Below are positions 12,721-30,816 of a stretch of 64,000 bases of DNA, one piece after another. The notes under the pieces are model-generated. The model made no database searches, was not told the origin of the DNA, and was given only the letters and a program-made list of their open reading frames with translations. Where the stretch lies: NCBI GenBank assembly GCA_964036195.1, contig OZ038451.1:22523927-22587926 (forward strand), in the 5' to 3' direction. Origin of the DNA: Sphaerolaimus hirsutus. Lineage: Eukaryota > Nematoda > Chromadorea > Monhysterida > Sphaerolaimidae. A program made the position numbers and the translations under genes. Each line of letters begins with the position of its first letter. Within the stretch, counting starts at the first letter, position 1.

Positions 12721-12916
12721 GTGCCATTCCCAGACCCTGTAAAGTGCCCTGTAAAATGTCAAATGTCACGCAAATTGTCAAAAGCCATGTAAAATGCCTT
12801 TGGAAAATGGCTGAAAAGTCGTTTGCCATTTTCCAGGGCATTTTACAGACTTTTGACACTCTGCTTGACATTTGACATTTTACAAGGCACTTTACATGTT
12901 CCGTGAGTGCCCACAG
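12721..12916. mobile_element. Introner-family element, full-length copy upstream of SBSPON-like exons
   Basis: The copy begins GTGCCATTCCCAGACCCTG and ends GTGAGTGCCCACAG, so it has the same GT...AG layout as the intronic copies. The two arms pair over most of 196 bases and meet at AAGTCGTTTGCC. It lies between the candidate signal exon and the next exon, inside a presumed intron or intergenic DNA. Confidence 0.75.
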
Positions 12917-13298
12917 GCTTCCCATCTGATTTCTCTGGCCCATGCAGCCACTAGAAGGGAGGCGAGTTTGAATGAGGATGGTACAAAGTTGACCGTGGTC
13001 ACCGAGTTGAAGGGAGGAAGGGTGGGTAATCGCAGGTGAGTGGGGTTTGTTGTGAGCGAAAATCTTTTTAAAATATTTCGGTGCAGGACCGATACCTATA
13101 CGACACAGGTATCGTATCGTATTTCCTCGAATACACCGTCGAATCCACCCCCTCTGTGAAAAAAATGAACAGCCACTCGAATTAACCCCACTCAAATTTC
13201 TGCTTGCTGAAAAATAATTCACGTGTTTTGTATTTCAAGGAATACGCTACTCCCAAAGACATCAAAGACACACATAATTTTCAAACGACCGCATGCAG

Positions 13299-19026
<5,728 letters not shown>

Positions 19027-19162
19027 ATATTTAGATTGGAAATTACAGTGTTTTTTTGTGCAGATAATCGGAAATTATACATTGAATTTTGAAACTGCCT
19101 TCTGATGTGCCCACATGATATTTTTGTCTGATCTTGCTCACGTTTGCAACTTTCGGAGCTTC

Positions 19163-19320
19163 CTGGCGCCGCTGCCAGACCTTGGAGAATGTAAAAAAGT
19201 CAAAGTAAACATGTCAAAAGTGGTGTAAAATGTCATGTTAAATGTCAAATGTTCATTCATTTTTACTAGTTGTTTGACATTTTTCATGACATTTTATACA
19301 GGGTCTGGGAGTGGCACCTG
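19163..19320. mobile_element. Introner-family element, intergenic copy
   Basis: CTGGCGCCGCTGCCAGACCT and the inverted GGTCTGGGAGTGGCACCTG bound the copy, 137 bases after the SBSPON-like stop codon. The right end is intact and the left end is diverged. Confidence 0.68.
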
Positions 19321-19470
19321 TGTGACGGTTCATTCTCATCAAGCAAAGCACTCTTTTGCATTTCCTCCAATTTTCTATTTTACAAATTTTCATGGATGTA
19401 AAACATTTTCTGCAATTTATGTGAATGATGCGCCGAAATGTTTATGTATGCTTGTAGTTCACTTGTGTAA

Positions 19471-19872
19471 AGCGGGAATTAGAGCTCAGCGTCGATTCGA
19501 CGTGAAATGATGACGTGAAATGTTTTCGTGAAATTAATTACACGAGTGTGGATCATGCTACGGGTCTACAATTTTCTAAGGATAATATATGAATCCGTCA
19601 TTGCTTGCAATAGTCTGACGTGAAATGTCAAGTTGTTCCCTGACACTGTGACGTGAAATGATGATGACGTGAAATGATAAAAATTGAATTTTTCAATTCG
19701 CTCTAGTTGTGGCTGATAACACTCAGTATTGGACACGATTAAGGTATTGATTCATATATTATCCTTAGAAAATTGTAGACCCGTAGCATGATCCACACTC
19801 GTGTAATTAATTTCACGAAAACATTTCACGTCATCATTTCACGTCGAATCGACGCTGAGCTCTAATTCCGGC
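19471..19872. mobile_element. Large palindromic element with about 125-bp near-identical arms
   Basis: The left arm (19471-19595) starts GGGAATTAGAGCTCAGCGTC and contains GATCATGCTACGGGTCTAC. The right arm (19748-19872) is its near-exact reverse complement. The centre holds GACGTGAAATGATGATGACG. The interior is too small for a transposase. The arm identity suggests a young insertion, or arms kept alike by conversion. Confidence 0.75.
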
Positions 19873-20061
19873 CTAATGAAACCTTTGAGTAATTTAGTTT
19901 CGATTTTAATGAATTACCTACAAACATTCAATTTTTTATGCATCGTACTCGTACATAAACCTAAACGTTTCTGCATAGTGTAGTATTTGATTACAATAGT
20001 GAATTTGTGTGATGACAATATTTTTACATCACTAAAAAGACGCACATGTCTCCACCCCACA

Positions 20062-20565
20062 GTTGTTAAAAGTACCGAACTTTTTTCAAAGTGTACATAA
20101 ACATAAGGTATTTATTTTTTACTCACCCCCTGACTACAGAAAACATAAAGTATTTTTATACTTTTAATCACGAGTAAACGTGAGTAAATGTACTTTTCCC
20201 AGAAAACGTAAGAGTGAGTATTTTTTATGAATCATGCCACAATTTTCACTCAAATCCTAATTTTCATACATTTTTGCACATTTTCACTTTCAAATTCATT
20301 AGTTCATATACTTTTTGCCTATTTTAACCAATTTTTGTCTATAGGTATATGTGTTAATATACCCTTTTTTGGCTATTTTTCTCATTTTATGCCTCGAAAA
20401 CGTTTGAAATCTGAAATACGTTTTCTGTACTCAAGTACTATCAAAAAGTATACGTAAAAGCGAGTACATGAACGTTTTTTTCTCGGGGGAAACGTAAATG
20501 TATTTACCCTGTACTCGAGTATACGTATTAGTCCAGTAAAAGTAAATGCGTTTAAACAACTATGC
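20062..20565. mobile_element. Element with AGTTGTT ends and AAAGTA-rich body
   Basis: CACAGTTGTTAAAAGTAC on the left and GTTTAAACAACTATG on the right are inverted. The motif CATGTCTCCAC occurs just outside both ends and may be a target duplication with slippage. The body has repeated GTAAAAGTGAGTA-like motifs. Confidence 0.5.
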
Positions 20566-21115
20566 ATGTCTCCACAATATGTAGCATAATGATACTTATC
20601 CGCCCTGGTATTTGGAGCATCTTGGCGACATGCCGTCTGTGCAATGTGCAAAAAAAGCAACAGAAAAATGATAAAACTGTTTACTCGTCTCACCCACCTT
20701 CACGTGGGCAATCAGGAACCATTTGAAACGAACTGCAGTTTTGTGTGAAATTTATTCGTTCATTGAGCCCGATTCATTTACCCGAAATCATACGCTGCCC
20801 GATCCAATGTGCTTGGGTTGCAGTTCCGCACCCTGTAAATTGTCAAATGTCATGCAATGTCAAAACAAGGTTTTGGTCAATTTTGTATCCCTAACAGAAC
20901 CACATGACGTGAAACCTCGCGTGAACGTGATAAATATTGCGTGTGCACAGATTTTGGTGAACTCATAAATCGGCATTGAACACATTTGAGTTTGCTGGAA
21001 TGAGTCTTTCTTAATACCCATCAACTGCAGTTGACAGACCCTGATTCTGGTCAACTCAAATGCATTCAATCCCGATTTATGAGTTTACCAAAATTTGGCA
21101 GCAAACTAGTGTGCG

Positions 21116-23025
21116 GAGCGCCATTTAGGTTTAAACGCCTTTCCTGGACTGGGTTCGAAAAGAGGGTCCAATGGACATTTCACCTCATAAAAAGGCACCG
21201 CAACTACGCGGTCATTACAATACGATGAATCGGGCTGCCCGACATAACTGTCGGGTAAATTTATTCCCACTCCCTTGAGTTCTCTTAACAGTTTCGATAT
21301 GCAAAGTGAGCCCTTCAGTCGCATAAAAGTCGGGGCCCGAATCTTGCCGCGCCGGGTCATCAATAAAAAGCGTAAAAATTGCCAGCTAAATCTGGTCTCG
21401 TGGTTAGAGTTGTCAAAAGGTAAATACGTAAACAATAATTGCAGAAACACTATATACCGTATTTGCTTGAAATACCCCCTTTCATAATGGACACTACATA
21501 CGAATTAATACACCCCCTCGAAATACCCCCACCAGAAATCAGTGTAAATAGAATGTACCTAATTGCACAATAACTGCAGTTTGTGATGTGTGTAATGCAG
21601 AAAATACGTTAACAACAATGACGGTGTTACGTTAGAACAGGGTTATAGTTTATAAAATATTTACCATCTACACATTTAACCTATATAAATCTATTGACTC
21701 TTATACATAACGGTTATTGTTGCATTTGTCTACGCATTGCGTACGTTACAAACAACAAATAAGTACTGGGAGTTCAAGAAAATTCTGGCGAAATAACACC
21801 ACCCCTTGAAATACCCCCTCAAAATTTGCACTATGAAAAATAATCCACCTGGGGAATTCTCGAGGAAATACGGTATTCGAGTAATTTTTTGAAGATCAAA
21901 GTTGAACTGTGATCAAAATTTTAATGGTTTAATGAAATGGTATAATATCATTGTTAAGTTAAATATAATAAAAAAATGATTTTTAGGTAAAATAAGTGAT
22001 TTCATAAAATTACTTTACACAGCTAAAAATGAACTTTGGCTACCGTTTTCATATACCCATTTGATTGATTCATAGTTGATGAGCTCCCACAAAATGTAGT
22101 ATTTATTATAAATGAAAAACTATCATTTTTTAACTACGGTACCTATCCTTGCTCTATGGAAATGGAATAGACATCACCGTCACTGACAGATGATCAACCA
22201 ACAGAAGTACCTATTTACTTTCCATCAAAATTTCAAGAAATAAATGTTTGTCATCAGAAGAACGCAATCTCGGAAATGGGAAAAACGTCACGCAGTGAAT
22301 GAGTTTTTCGGGGCGTGTCGATACGCGACCAATTGCAGACAGAAGGGCACGGGTATCAGACAGAAAGGCGCTTTTCAGCAATATGTTCTTTTGCGCTGTT
22401 TTGATTTTGCACTGCAAGGTTTGCATGTGCAAGTTTAAAAAAAGAAAAAGGCGGAGTCACGTACAAACGAGGAATGTTTTTTCCCATCATGTTTTTTCCT
22501 TTTTTTGCTGGAATCATTTTTTTATTATTAATTATGCCGTCATGATGGAGTGTTTTCTTCAGAAAATGCACAGCATGCGGTCCGCCGAGTTATACCTAGA
22601 TTCTAATTCTGCAAAGTTCAGTTGTGCTTAGAGTCAACAAAAATTATCGCATAAAAATTGCCAACCTATCACATAAAATAACTTTAAACATTCTCTTACA
22701 CAAATACACTTTAACTCAAGGCAACACTCGTCGTAACTTCATTCATAAAACTCAATTCATAAAAGTTTATGAAGGCGAACCCGTGACTCGTCAGTTCAAG
22801 TTTACGTCAAATCAAATGGTGAATAGAACGGAGGAAAAAAAACATTTACCTACTAATTGCATTTGCCTACTCGATTTGAGTAGGAGTTTTTCAATTGATG
22901 GCATAAATTTATGAATGGCCCCCAAAGATGGTTGTGAATGGGACAAAGTTCGTCGCGTTTCCGCTAAATTACCTATAATGTATTTATGCGGCCAGACTGC
23001 ATTTAGTTGAATGAAACGGCGGTCG
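21116..23025. other. Gene-free stretch with several short repeats
   Basis: No exon was recognised. Short hairpins such as GGGCTGCCCGACATAACTGTCGGG are present (21233-21256). A CCGTATTTGCTTGAAATACC element lies at 21455-21875. At 22530-22605 there is a fragment (GATGGAGTGTTTTCTTCAGA) of the GGTATACTCGGCGG element seen whole at 47737-48010. Confidence 0.4.
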
Positions 23026-24222
23026 GGTGGCAATCCCGGACCCGGTAAAATGTCAAATGACCAGGGTTGGCAAAATCTCAGAAAAAAATAAAAATAAAAT
23101 AAAAATAAAATGGAATATTCAAGGATAAAATAAAATAAAATAAAATGGAAAATTTAAGAATAAAAATAAAAATTGTATAAAAATTCGAATTTTTGTATAT
23201 TTTTTAGTAAAATTGTATAAAAATTCGTATTTTTGTAAAATTGTATAAAAATTCATATTTTTTGTAAAATTTTATCTCATTGCTTGAGTTTCTACCTGTT
23301 TATTCATGGATCTGGGAGCAGTCCCAAGTGTAAAGTGTCAAATGTCATGTAAAATGTCATGCAAAGTGTCAATTGTCATGACAAATGTAAGGTAAAGTGT
23401 AAATTGTCATGACATGTAAAAAATAAAGTATAAATCATCAAGCAAATTGTGTCCAAATCTTATGTTTTATATCTAAATCTTATGTTTTGTATCCAAATTA
23501 TGTTGTTGTTGAATCCAAATCTTATGTGAACATTTGGATACAAAACATAAGATTTGGATACAAAACATACTATGGATACAAAAACACAAGATTTGGATAC
23601 ACAATTTACACTTTGCATGACATTTGTCATGACAATTGCCACTTTGCTTGAAATTTGACATGACAGTTGACATTTTGCATGACAATTGACACTTTACTTT
23701 ACATTTGTCATGACAATTGACAAATTTCATTACATTTTACAAATGTGCCCAGCATACTCCACTAGTCCTTCTACTGAAAATGCAAACCATTCTTATTAAT
23801 AATTGTAACTTTACACTTGCAGCTAGCTAACAATACATACTGCATGCAACTTTTGAAAAGTAAGGGAAAAATTTGTCACAGGTTTTTCATGTATAGGTCT
23901 AATTATAACATTTTTCTGGCCTTGCATGCATGATTATGATTTTTGTAAAATTTTTGTAAAAATTTTGTAAAATGTGTCAGTTTATTTTATTAATGACTTT
24001 TGGGAATAAAATAAAATAAAATGAAACAAGAATAAAATTAAAATAAAATAAAATTTTTATACAATTTTTATACAATTTTACTAAAATGAATTTTTATAAA
24101 ACCAACCCTGCAAATGACATGCAAAGTTTCAAACGTACGTTTGCCATTTTGCAGGGCATTTTACATGACTTTTTACACTTTGCATGACATTTTACATTTG
24201 ACACGTCCGGGATTGTCACCTG
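23026..24222. mobile_element. Introner-family element split by a hAT-like element that itself carries an introner copy
   Basis: The outer copy starts GGTGGCAATCCCGGACCCGG and ends TCCGGGATTGTCACCTG. It is interrupted at 23062-24110 by a CAGGGTTGG element. Inside that lies a second introner-family copy (23312-23752, CTGGGAGCAGTCCC to TGTGCCCAG), whose centre has repeated ATCTTATGTTTTGTATCCAA units. This is a three-level nest. Confidence 0.78.
23062..24110. mobile_element. CAGGGTTGG element, 8-bp duplication (hAT-like)
   Basis: CAGGGTTGGCAAAATCTC on the left and AACCAACCCTG on the right are inverted ends. CAAATGAC is exactly duplicated at 23054-23061 and 24111-24118. AAATAAAATAAAAT tracts fill the subterminal regions, similar to the fragment at 50545-50680. 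Confidence 0.85.
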
Positions 24223-24740
24223 ATTGTGAGCTGGTAGTGGGTGGGTTGAATTTATATAAAATTATCTGGATCAAATAAGACTTAAATAGATGAATCTGGC
24301 AAGACGACATAACAATTTGACGCCGCTAAGCAGAAGTAAGCTTGTGTTTTTCAGATGAACAAAAGATGGAGCTTTCGACCAAACACAGTCTGTTTTTCAG
24401 GGTAGAAAACCATGTCGCGTGAAGAGAAACACTGCTACTAATAAATCGCAATTTACATCGCAACGATTTTGCACAACTGCATTTGCACATATTGGATTGG
24501 CCTGCGCCTGCAAATTTAAATGTCTCAAAATTAAAGGTCGAAACTATTTGACCTTAAATCGCAACCAAAAATTCCAGACATTCAATTATGCGAAGCCGAG
24601 ACAATCACCACTCAATCGTTCAATGTCGCTGCACACACTAGTTCACCAATGAAATTTTGAAAATTTAGTAAACTCATGAATGAGCCTTTAGCGGATTTGA
24701 GTTTACAAATATAATGGTCTACATTCTTCTCTCCGTCAAC

Positions 24741-24922
24741 TAGGGTTGGGAACCCGACCCGAACCAAACCCGATACACGCACACTTCATGGAACCGACAA
24801 CCGAACCCGACTCTACTACCCGAACCCGAACCCGATACTCGCAATTTTTTTAGAACCGATACCCGACCCGAACTTTTTGGACCCGTTCCCGGAACCGGAA
24901 AATTTTGAAATTCCCAACCCTA
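24741..24922. mobile_element. Short TAGGGTTGGGAACCCG element, 8-bp duplication
   Basis: TAGGGTTGGGAACCCGACCC and TTCCCAACCCTA are the ends. CCGTCAAC is duplicated at 24733-24740 and 24923-24930. The body repeats ACCCGAACCCGA. It sits inside a CACTAGTT foldback MITE (24637-25037). Confidence 0.85.
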
Positions 24923-25029
24923 CCGTCAACTGCAGTTGATGAACATCTAATTCCAATGAACTCAAATGCCACTCAAAGTTGATTTGAGTTTACAAATTGT
25001 TTAGTTGACTGGCAGTAAATGTGCCTACA

Positions 25030-25376
25030 GACACTAGTTTCACCGTGACTTTGTGGGAAAACTGAATTTTTTTCAAATGCAAATTAATCGACACGGTTGA
25101 CTGATTTTAGTTAATTTTTATGTGAATTTAAATTAATGAAAGTTTAAATTTGAAAACTAAAACACATATAGCATACAATAAGAGTAGGCTGAATGTAGGG
25201 TTGGGAACCCGACCCGACCCAAACCCGATACCCGCACACTTTTTGGAACCGATACCCGACCCGAACATTTTAGGACCCGATACCCGAAAATTTTGAAATT
25301 CCCAACCCTAGCTGAATGTCGCCATGTGGCCATTTCAGTTTTCACATCGGTCACGGTGAAAACTAGTGTGTGTAGG
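25030..25376. mobile_element. CACTAGTTTCACCGTGAC inverted-repeat element
   Basis: CACTAGTTTCACCGTGACTT and its inverted form ending GGTCACGGTGAAAACTAGTG bound it. The element at 25196-25310 is inserted within. A partial relative begins near 27605. Confidence 0.6.
25196..25310. mobile_element. Short TAGGGTTGGGAACCCG element, 8-bp duplication
   Basis: This is a 115-bp relative of 24741-24922 with the same ends and ACCCGATACCCG units. GCTGAATG is duplicated at 25188-25195 and 25311-25318. Confidence 0.85.
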
Positions 25377-25632
25377 GCCCATGCCATCAATCACCGCCGC
25401 CCGACGAAACCACACTTTCTCGGCCACTAATCACGAACTTTTTTCCCCGTTCTTTAATATGACATCGTCGAAATTTACCGCCGTCATATCGCATCGGAAA
25501 CTCAAGGTTATCTGATAATTGCCGGGCGTACCTCCGTTTGAATTCGAATGAAACTGTTGCTTATAAATACCCGTCACTCTTGGGTTTGACTAAAGAGTCC
25601 GAGAATTTACGATTTTATTTTGTTATTTGTCT

Positions 25633-25767
25633 CCTGGGAGCAATCCCAGACCATGTAAAAATGCCCTGTAAGATGTCAAATGTCGATCAAAGTGTGAAAA
25701 GTCGTGTAAAGTGCCCTGGAAAAATGTAAACGTCAGGCCATTTTACATGGTCTGGGATTAGCATCAG
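25633..25767. mobile_element. Introner-family element, intergenic copy
   Basis: CTGGGAGCAATCCCAGACCA and the inverted GGTCTGGGATTAGCATCAG bound it. The right arm is shortened. It lies in gene-free DNA between the SBSPON-like and CAP genes. Confidence 0.65.
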
Positions 25768-27288
25768 GAACCGATCCCGCGCCATGAACTGATAAAAGTT
25801 AGAATGTGGAGTGACAAATTTTCAACAATTTCAAAAACATGCCTACAGATCATCTGAAACTTCAGTTCACTTCAAAAAAGCAGTGCCCCAAAAGCGTGAA
25901 AGTTTATAAATATAGCATGAAACCTGTCAAAAAGCCATTGCAAATCGAGAGCGCATTATTTTATGTACAACTGAATCGGACTACCCGAAAAAAAACGTGT
26001 CGGGCTGGTCGAATTCGAGCCGATATGACAATAACAATTCACCCTCATTTAAATATACGCCCTTAATGTGCAAATTATTCGCTCTTCTAATCGTATCAAG
26101 GTGGTATTTTTGTCGAACCCGATTTGATGTAGGTAAAAATAAATAAATTTGTAAATAAAAACACTGCTGTTTTTGCACCGGACCGGATCAAATGAGTTCG
26201 CCGGCCCGCACACTAGTTTACAACTGAAACCTTCAATGCTAATAAATCTGTTAGAAACACATTTGAGTTTACCATTACGGGAATTCCGTCAACTACTTTC
26301 GATGGAGATGAAAAATTATTCATTATGGTCAACACAAATGTGATTAAAACAGATTTAGTAGTAGTAGTCTGGGAATTTTCGGTTATCAACTACAGTGCTT
26401 GGCGCCTTTAAATTGAACCGAATTTTTATCATGCGATAATTTTCCATGTGATCGCAGGACAGCTATCGGCATTGTTTCAGCGCATGCAGGTATCATATTT
26501 ATTTTATTTATTGTACTTAACGTGCATTTAATTGCCCACACCTTGTGATCATCAAGCGTCATTATTTTACAAAGTTTTTCTTTTTGACTTTTTCTTTCGA
26601 CGTCTGCCAGTTTAGATAAATGATCGTCGACGGGGATATCAAATTTATATTTATTTATTTGCATGCGTGCGGCCGTTTTTCTTCCGTCTCGAATATTCAG
26701 TTTAATCAAATTTTGATCGGAATTTTACATAGGGACATATTTATTACACGCGCAAAATCTCCCAAATGAGACAATGTGCCCACAGACTTCGAAAACTCCT
26801 AAATCTGGTTTCAGCGCATTTGAGTTTTCTGGAATGAGCCATTTTTAATTTCTGTCAAGTGTAATTGACGGACATATCATTCTAGAAAACTCAAATGCGT
26901 TCAAGGCTTATTTACGAGTTTTCAAAATTTCGGATGAAAACTTTTCACTGTGTGCGGGCGCAATGGGACACGGTCTAAAAAATAGAAAAAACAACCTATG
27001 ATGTTGATATCGATTAAGTCGGAGTCATTAATTTCAAAATTTCAAAAACAAGGCAGCATTTAGGAATAGTGGTGCAAAGGCGCCAAATAGCTGGCACCAT
27101 TTAAATTAGACAATAGAAACGTTAATGGTACCGTTGGCGTATTGGCCCTGCACACAGTATTTGACAACTGAAACTTCCAAAGCTGATAAATCTGTTTAAA
27201 GTACATTTGAGTTTACCGGAAAAGAGCATCCGTTAACTACGGTTGACGGGGATGTAAAATTATTCATTGTGGTGAACTCAAACGTGTT

Positions 27289-30200
27289 TAGCATTCGAAA
27301 AAAACCCCGTGATTTATATTTTGAAAATCACAATAAATATAAATAACCCGTGATTTATATATATTTATATTTTTCCAAATTCTGAGTGATATATTTATAT
27401 ATATTTTTTAAATTGGAAAAAATCACTGAGAAAATCGCTCATACTTGATACATTGTGGTGCAATGATTGCGCTTTATGACTAAAACATGCAATCTGTGCA
27501 AGAGACATTTGCAGGGATTTTCCCCAGAAAATCTGTCTGTTCATGTAGAGCATTATTGGGTTAAAATTGTATTTGAAGTAGGTAAATATTGTTAGCCTAC
27601 ACATACACTAGTTTTCACCCTGACTTTTTTGAATACTGAAATGGCCAAAAATGGTGACATGTTTCCATCAAGTTTTCCACTACTGAATGCTATACCATAT
27701 TTCCTCGAAATACCCCCCACTCTAAATACCCCTTGTTGAGAAATACCCCCTCAAAATCGGCACTATGAACTTATAAACCCCCCCCCCCCTGTCGCGAAAT
27801 ACCCCCTAAAATTGGGCACTATGAACTTATAACTTACCCCCCCTCGAAATACCCCACCCCAATTTACTAATAATGCAGTTTGTGATCCGGGAAATGCAGA
27901 ACACATGTTAAAAACAATGACTGTGTGATGTTAGAACTGGTTATATACTGTCTACATACATATATAAGTCCATTGAGTGTTATAAATGGCAGTTTTTGTT
28001 GCATTTTTCGACATTTGTGTACATTTCAAACAACAATTTAGTAATGGGATTTGAAAAATTTCTGGAAAAATGATCAACACCCCCTCAAAATACCCCCCTC
28101 NNNNNNNNNNNNNNNNNNNNNNNNNNNNNNNNNNNNNNNNNNNNNNNNNNNNNNNNNNNNNNNNNNNNNNNNNNNNNNNNNNNNNNNNNNNNNNNNNNNN
28201 NNNNNNNNNNNNNNNNNNNNNNNNNNNNNNNNNNNNNNNNNNNNNNNNNNNNNNNNNNNNNNNNNNNNNNNNNNNNNNNNNNNNNNNNNNNNNNNNNNNN
28301 GACATTTGACAATATTGACGCTGCCGAGGGAGGGCGCAAGCGACCCACCCATAATATGGTCCGACACACCAAAATGTGGAAATCGCAAAATTGAAATCGC
28401 AATAACTTCGGAGCGCGACAAGCTACGGCAAAACAAATTATACCATTGAATAGCCCGTGTCGAAAAGTACCCCCATGCAAATTTTCAGATCAAATGGTCG
28501 AGTTGGGAGGAAGTTATTGCACATTTTCTTTTCTAGACAGTGTTGTCGTTGTTCTTGTTCTTGTTGTTCTTGTTCTTCTTGTTCTCCCGACAATCTTCAA
28601 ACTGCAATAACTTCCTTGAAACACGACCGATTTTCATGGTTGATGGCTCATATGAAAGAGCATATGATGCCATTTCTTATTTTCGGAAATTTTTTTCACA
28701 GGCTCCGCCCACTTTGGTACGGTATCTGTTTGAAATTTTCAAACCTCAATAAATTTATAATTTGAATACAAATGGGGCAATAAAAAAAATTTGTTGATGT
28801 GTGCCATGACTAGAGCTTTCAAATGAGCCAATTTTTGGCAATTTTGGTACAGATTTACAAAAGTTATTCAAGTTTGCTTATTTTGTGTAAAATGCGCAAA
28901 CATGCCTGAACTACTGCTTGATGTGATACTGAGCATGTGACCTTGCATGCTGATTACTTTCAGTCATAAAGTTGTAGTGGTTAATGTAATGTAGTTGTAG
29001 TCGTTTGACCCCCCTCAAAATTTCCACTCTGAAAAAATAAAGCCCCAGGGCGTAATTCAAGGAAATACAGTATGTTCAGTTTTCCCAAATGGCATGAATT
29101 TTGGTGGGGTGGTATTGGCGAATCACTAGTTTGATCACAACTCAAACTCAAATGATGGCAAATGGTGACATCACTATCAATTAGTTTTCATTTTCTATGT
29201 GACAAAAATGTCAACTGTTTTAGTAACTTTTTATTTATGTCATCCTGCTATGAATTCTATGGTTATGTTTTAGGTATAAAGCATCTCTCTATCTTTAACA
29301 TACTTTTCTGAAATAAAACATGACTTTAAATCAAAAAATACCAATTTGATGTGATCAAAATTTTTCTACAGTGATTGCAAGCTCAGTTTACCATTTTTGA
29401 AAACTGACGATGCTTGGTGACACGCAACAATGTCGGCTGTTGTCAAGTATTGGGAACAACTGTGGAAAACTGTCACCATGGTGTCACCAGAGCCACTAGT
29501 GTCATCACAATGTTGCCAAAACGTAGCCATGTGCCCAAAAATGAGTTTTCACAGCACATCACCAATGAAAAAGTGCTGAGCATGAGCACCTATTTAGTCA
29601 AACGTCCATTGCCACAACCAGGTGCTATAGGTTGAGAGCTAAATATTTGCAGTGCAAAATATTTTTGAAGTTTTCATTGAGGTTGAACTGAAGGTTGAAT
29701 TTTTCTGTGATATTTGCTTGATGTTTTCACTTGTAAAATACTGTATAACTGAATACTGCTTGTGGAATGATAATAAATAGACTGTGGTACCTTAGAGTAC
29801 ATTTTGTGTGCTTGCAAATGGTAAATAAAGCCCAGAATATTGCTTGAAATTGAAACTAAGCACAAGTAATTATTTGAGATTTTTTACGAGCTTACGAGTT
29901 ATTTTTCCAGTAATTTAATTATATTTTCTGGAGACCTAGAGTGATTTATATATACCGTATTTCCTCGAAATACCCCCCCCCCTCGAAATACCCCCCTCAA
30001 AATGGACACTATGAACTTATAAACCCCCCCTCGAAATACCCCCCCCCCCAAATTTAGTGTATAGAGAACATAAATGACAAAGGCTGCGGTTTGTCATCCC
30101 GACAATGCAGAACACACGTTAAAAACGATGAATCTGTTATGTGAGAACAGTGTTTGTACGTCTACACACTTATAAATGTCTTTAGAGTCTTATAAACGGC

Positions 30201-30463
30201 GATTTTTGTTGCATTTTTCGACGTCTGCGTACGTTTCAGACGACATTTTAGTACTGGGATTTCAAAAAATTTCTGGCGAAATAATAAACCCCCCCCCCTC
30301 GAAATACCCCTCCCCTCGTTTAACCCCCCCTCAAAATTCTCACTCTGAAACAATAAACCCCCCGGGGGTATTTCGAGGAAATACGGTATTGATATTTTTT
30401 CCAATATTGGAGTGATATATTTATATGTATCTTCCAAAAAATCGGTGATTTTTTCGAATGCTA
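27289..30463. mobile_element. TAGCATTCGAAAAAA element, 8-bp duplication, with two nested elements and the gap
   Basis: TAGCATTCGAAAAAA and TTTTTTCGAATGCTA are inverted ends. AACGTGTT is duplicated at 27281-27288 and 30464-30471. Subterminal GTGATTTATAT and AGTGATATATTTATAT motifs occur at both ends. It is inserted in a CACTAGTT foldback MITE (27153 to about 30530). CCGTATTTCCTCGAA elements lie at 27694-29072 and 29953-30388, and the assembly gap is inside the first. No transposase frame is visible outside the gap. Confidence 0.78.
28101..28300. other. Assembly gap (200 N)
   Basis: Exactly 200 unknown bases, a round size that suggests a placeholder. The left edge is in poly-C rich repeat sequence. 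Confidence 0.98.
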
Positions 30464-30562
30464 AACGTGTTTCAAGCGGATTTCTCGGTTTAGCAAATTT
30501 CGGTTGTCAACTAGTGTGTGTGTGTGTGTGTTGGCACAATGGGCACATTTTTATGTGTAGCT

Positions 30563-30620
30563 CTGAGACCACTCGCAGACCCTGTAAAATGCCCTGTCAA
30601 ATAACAAATGTCATGCGGTG
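30563..30620. mobile_element. Introner-family element, left half only
   Basis: CTGAGACCACTCGCAGACCC followed by TGTAAAATGCCCTGTCAAA is a left arm. The right arm is missing, and a CACTAGTT-family fragment follows. Confidence 0.55.
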
Positions 30621-30816
30621 AACAATAAAAAAAAATTGACATCTTTTCGATCATATTCGATCTTCGTCTACAGTAGTTGACGGACATCTCATTGCGGTAA
30701 AATCAAATCTGTGCGAAATGTGCAAAGCTGTTTTATAAGTTTCCGAAATTTTGGCCGTAAACTATCCTGTCTGGCACTTTTGCATGCAATTATGTTCGCA
30801 ATTAATATGTATGACC

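Noticed and set aside
12569-13222. 217-codon open frame on the minus strand
   Set aside because: It runs through an introner copy and across a presumed intron, has no recognisable domain and lacks splice support.
28051-28480. Open frames spanning the N gap
   Set aside because: Most of their length is unknown bases; no real coding evidence on either side.
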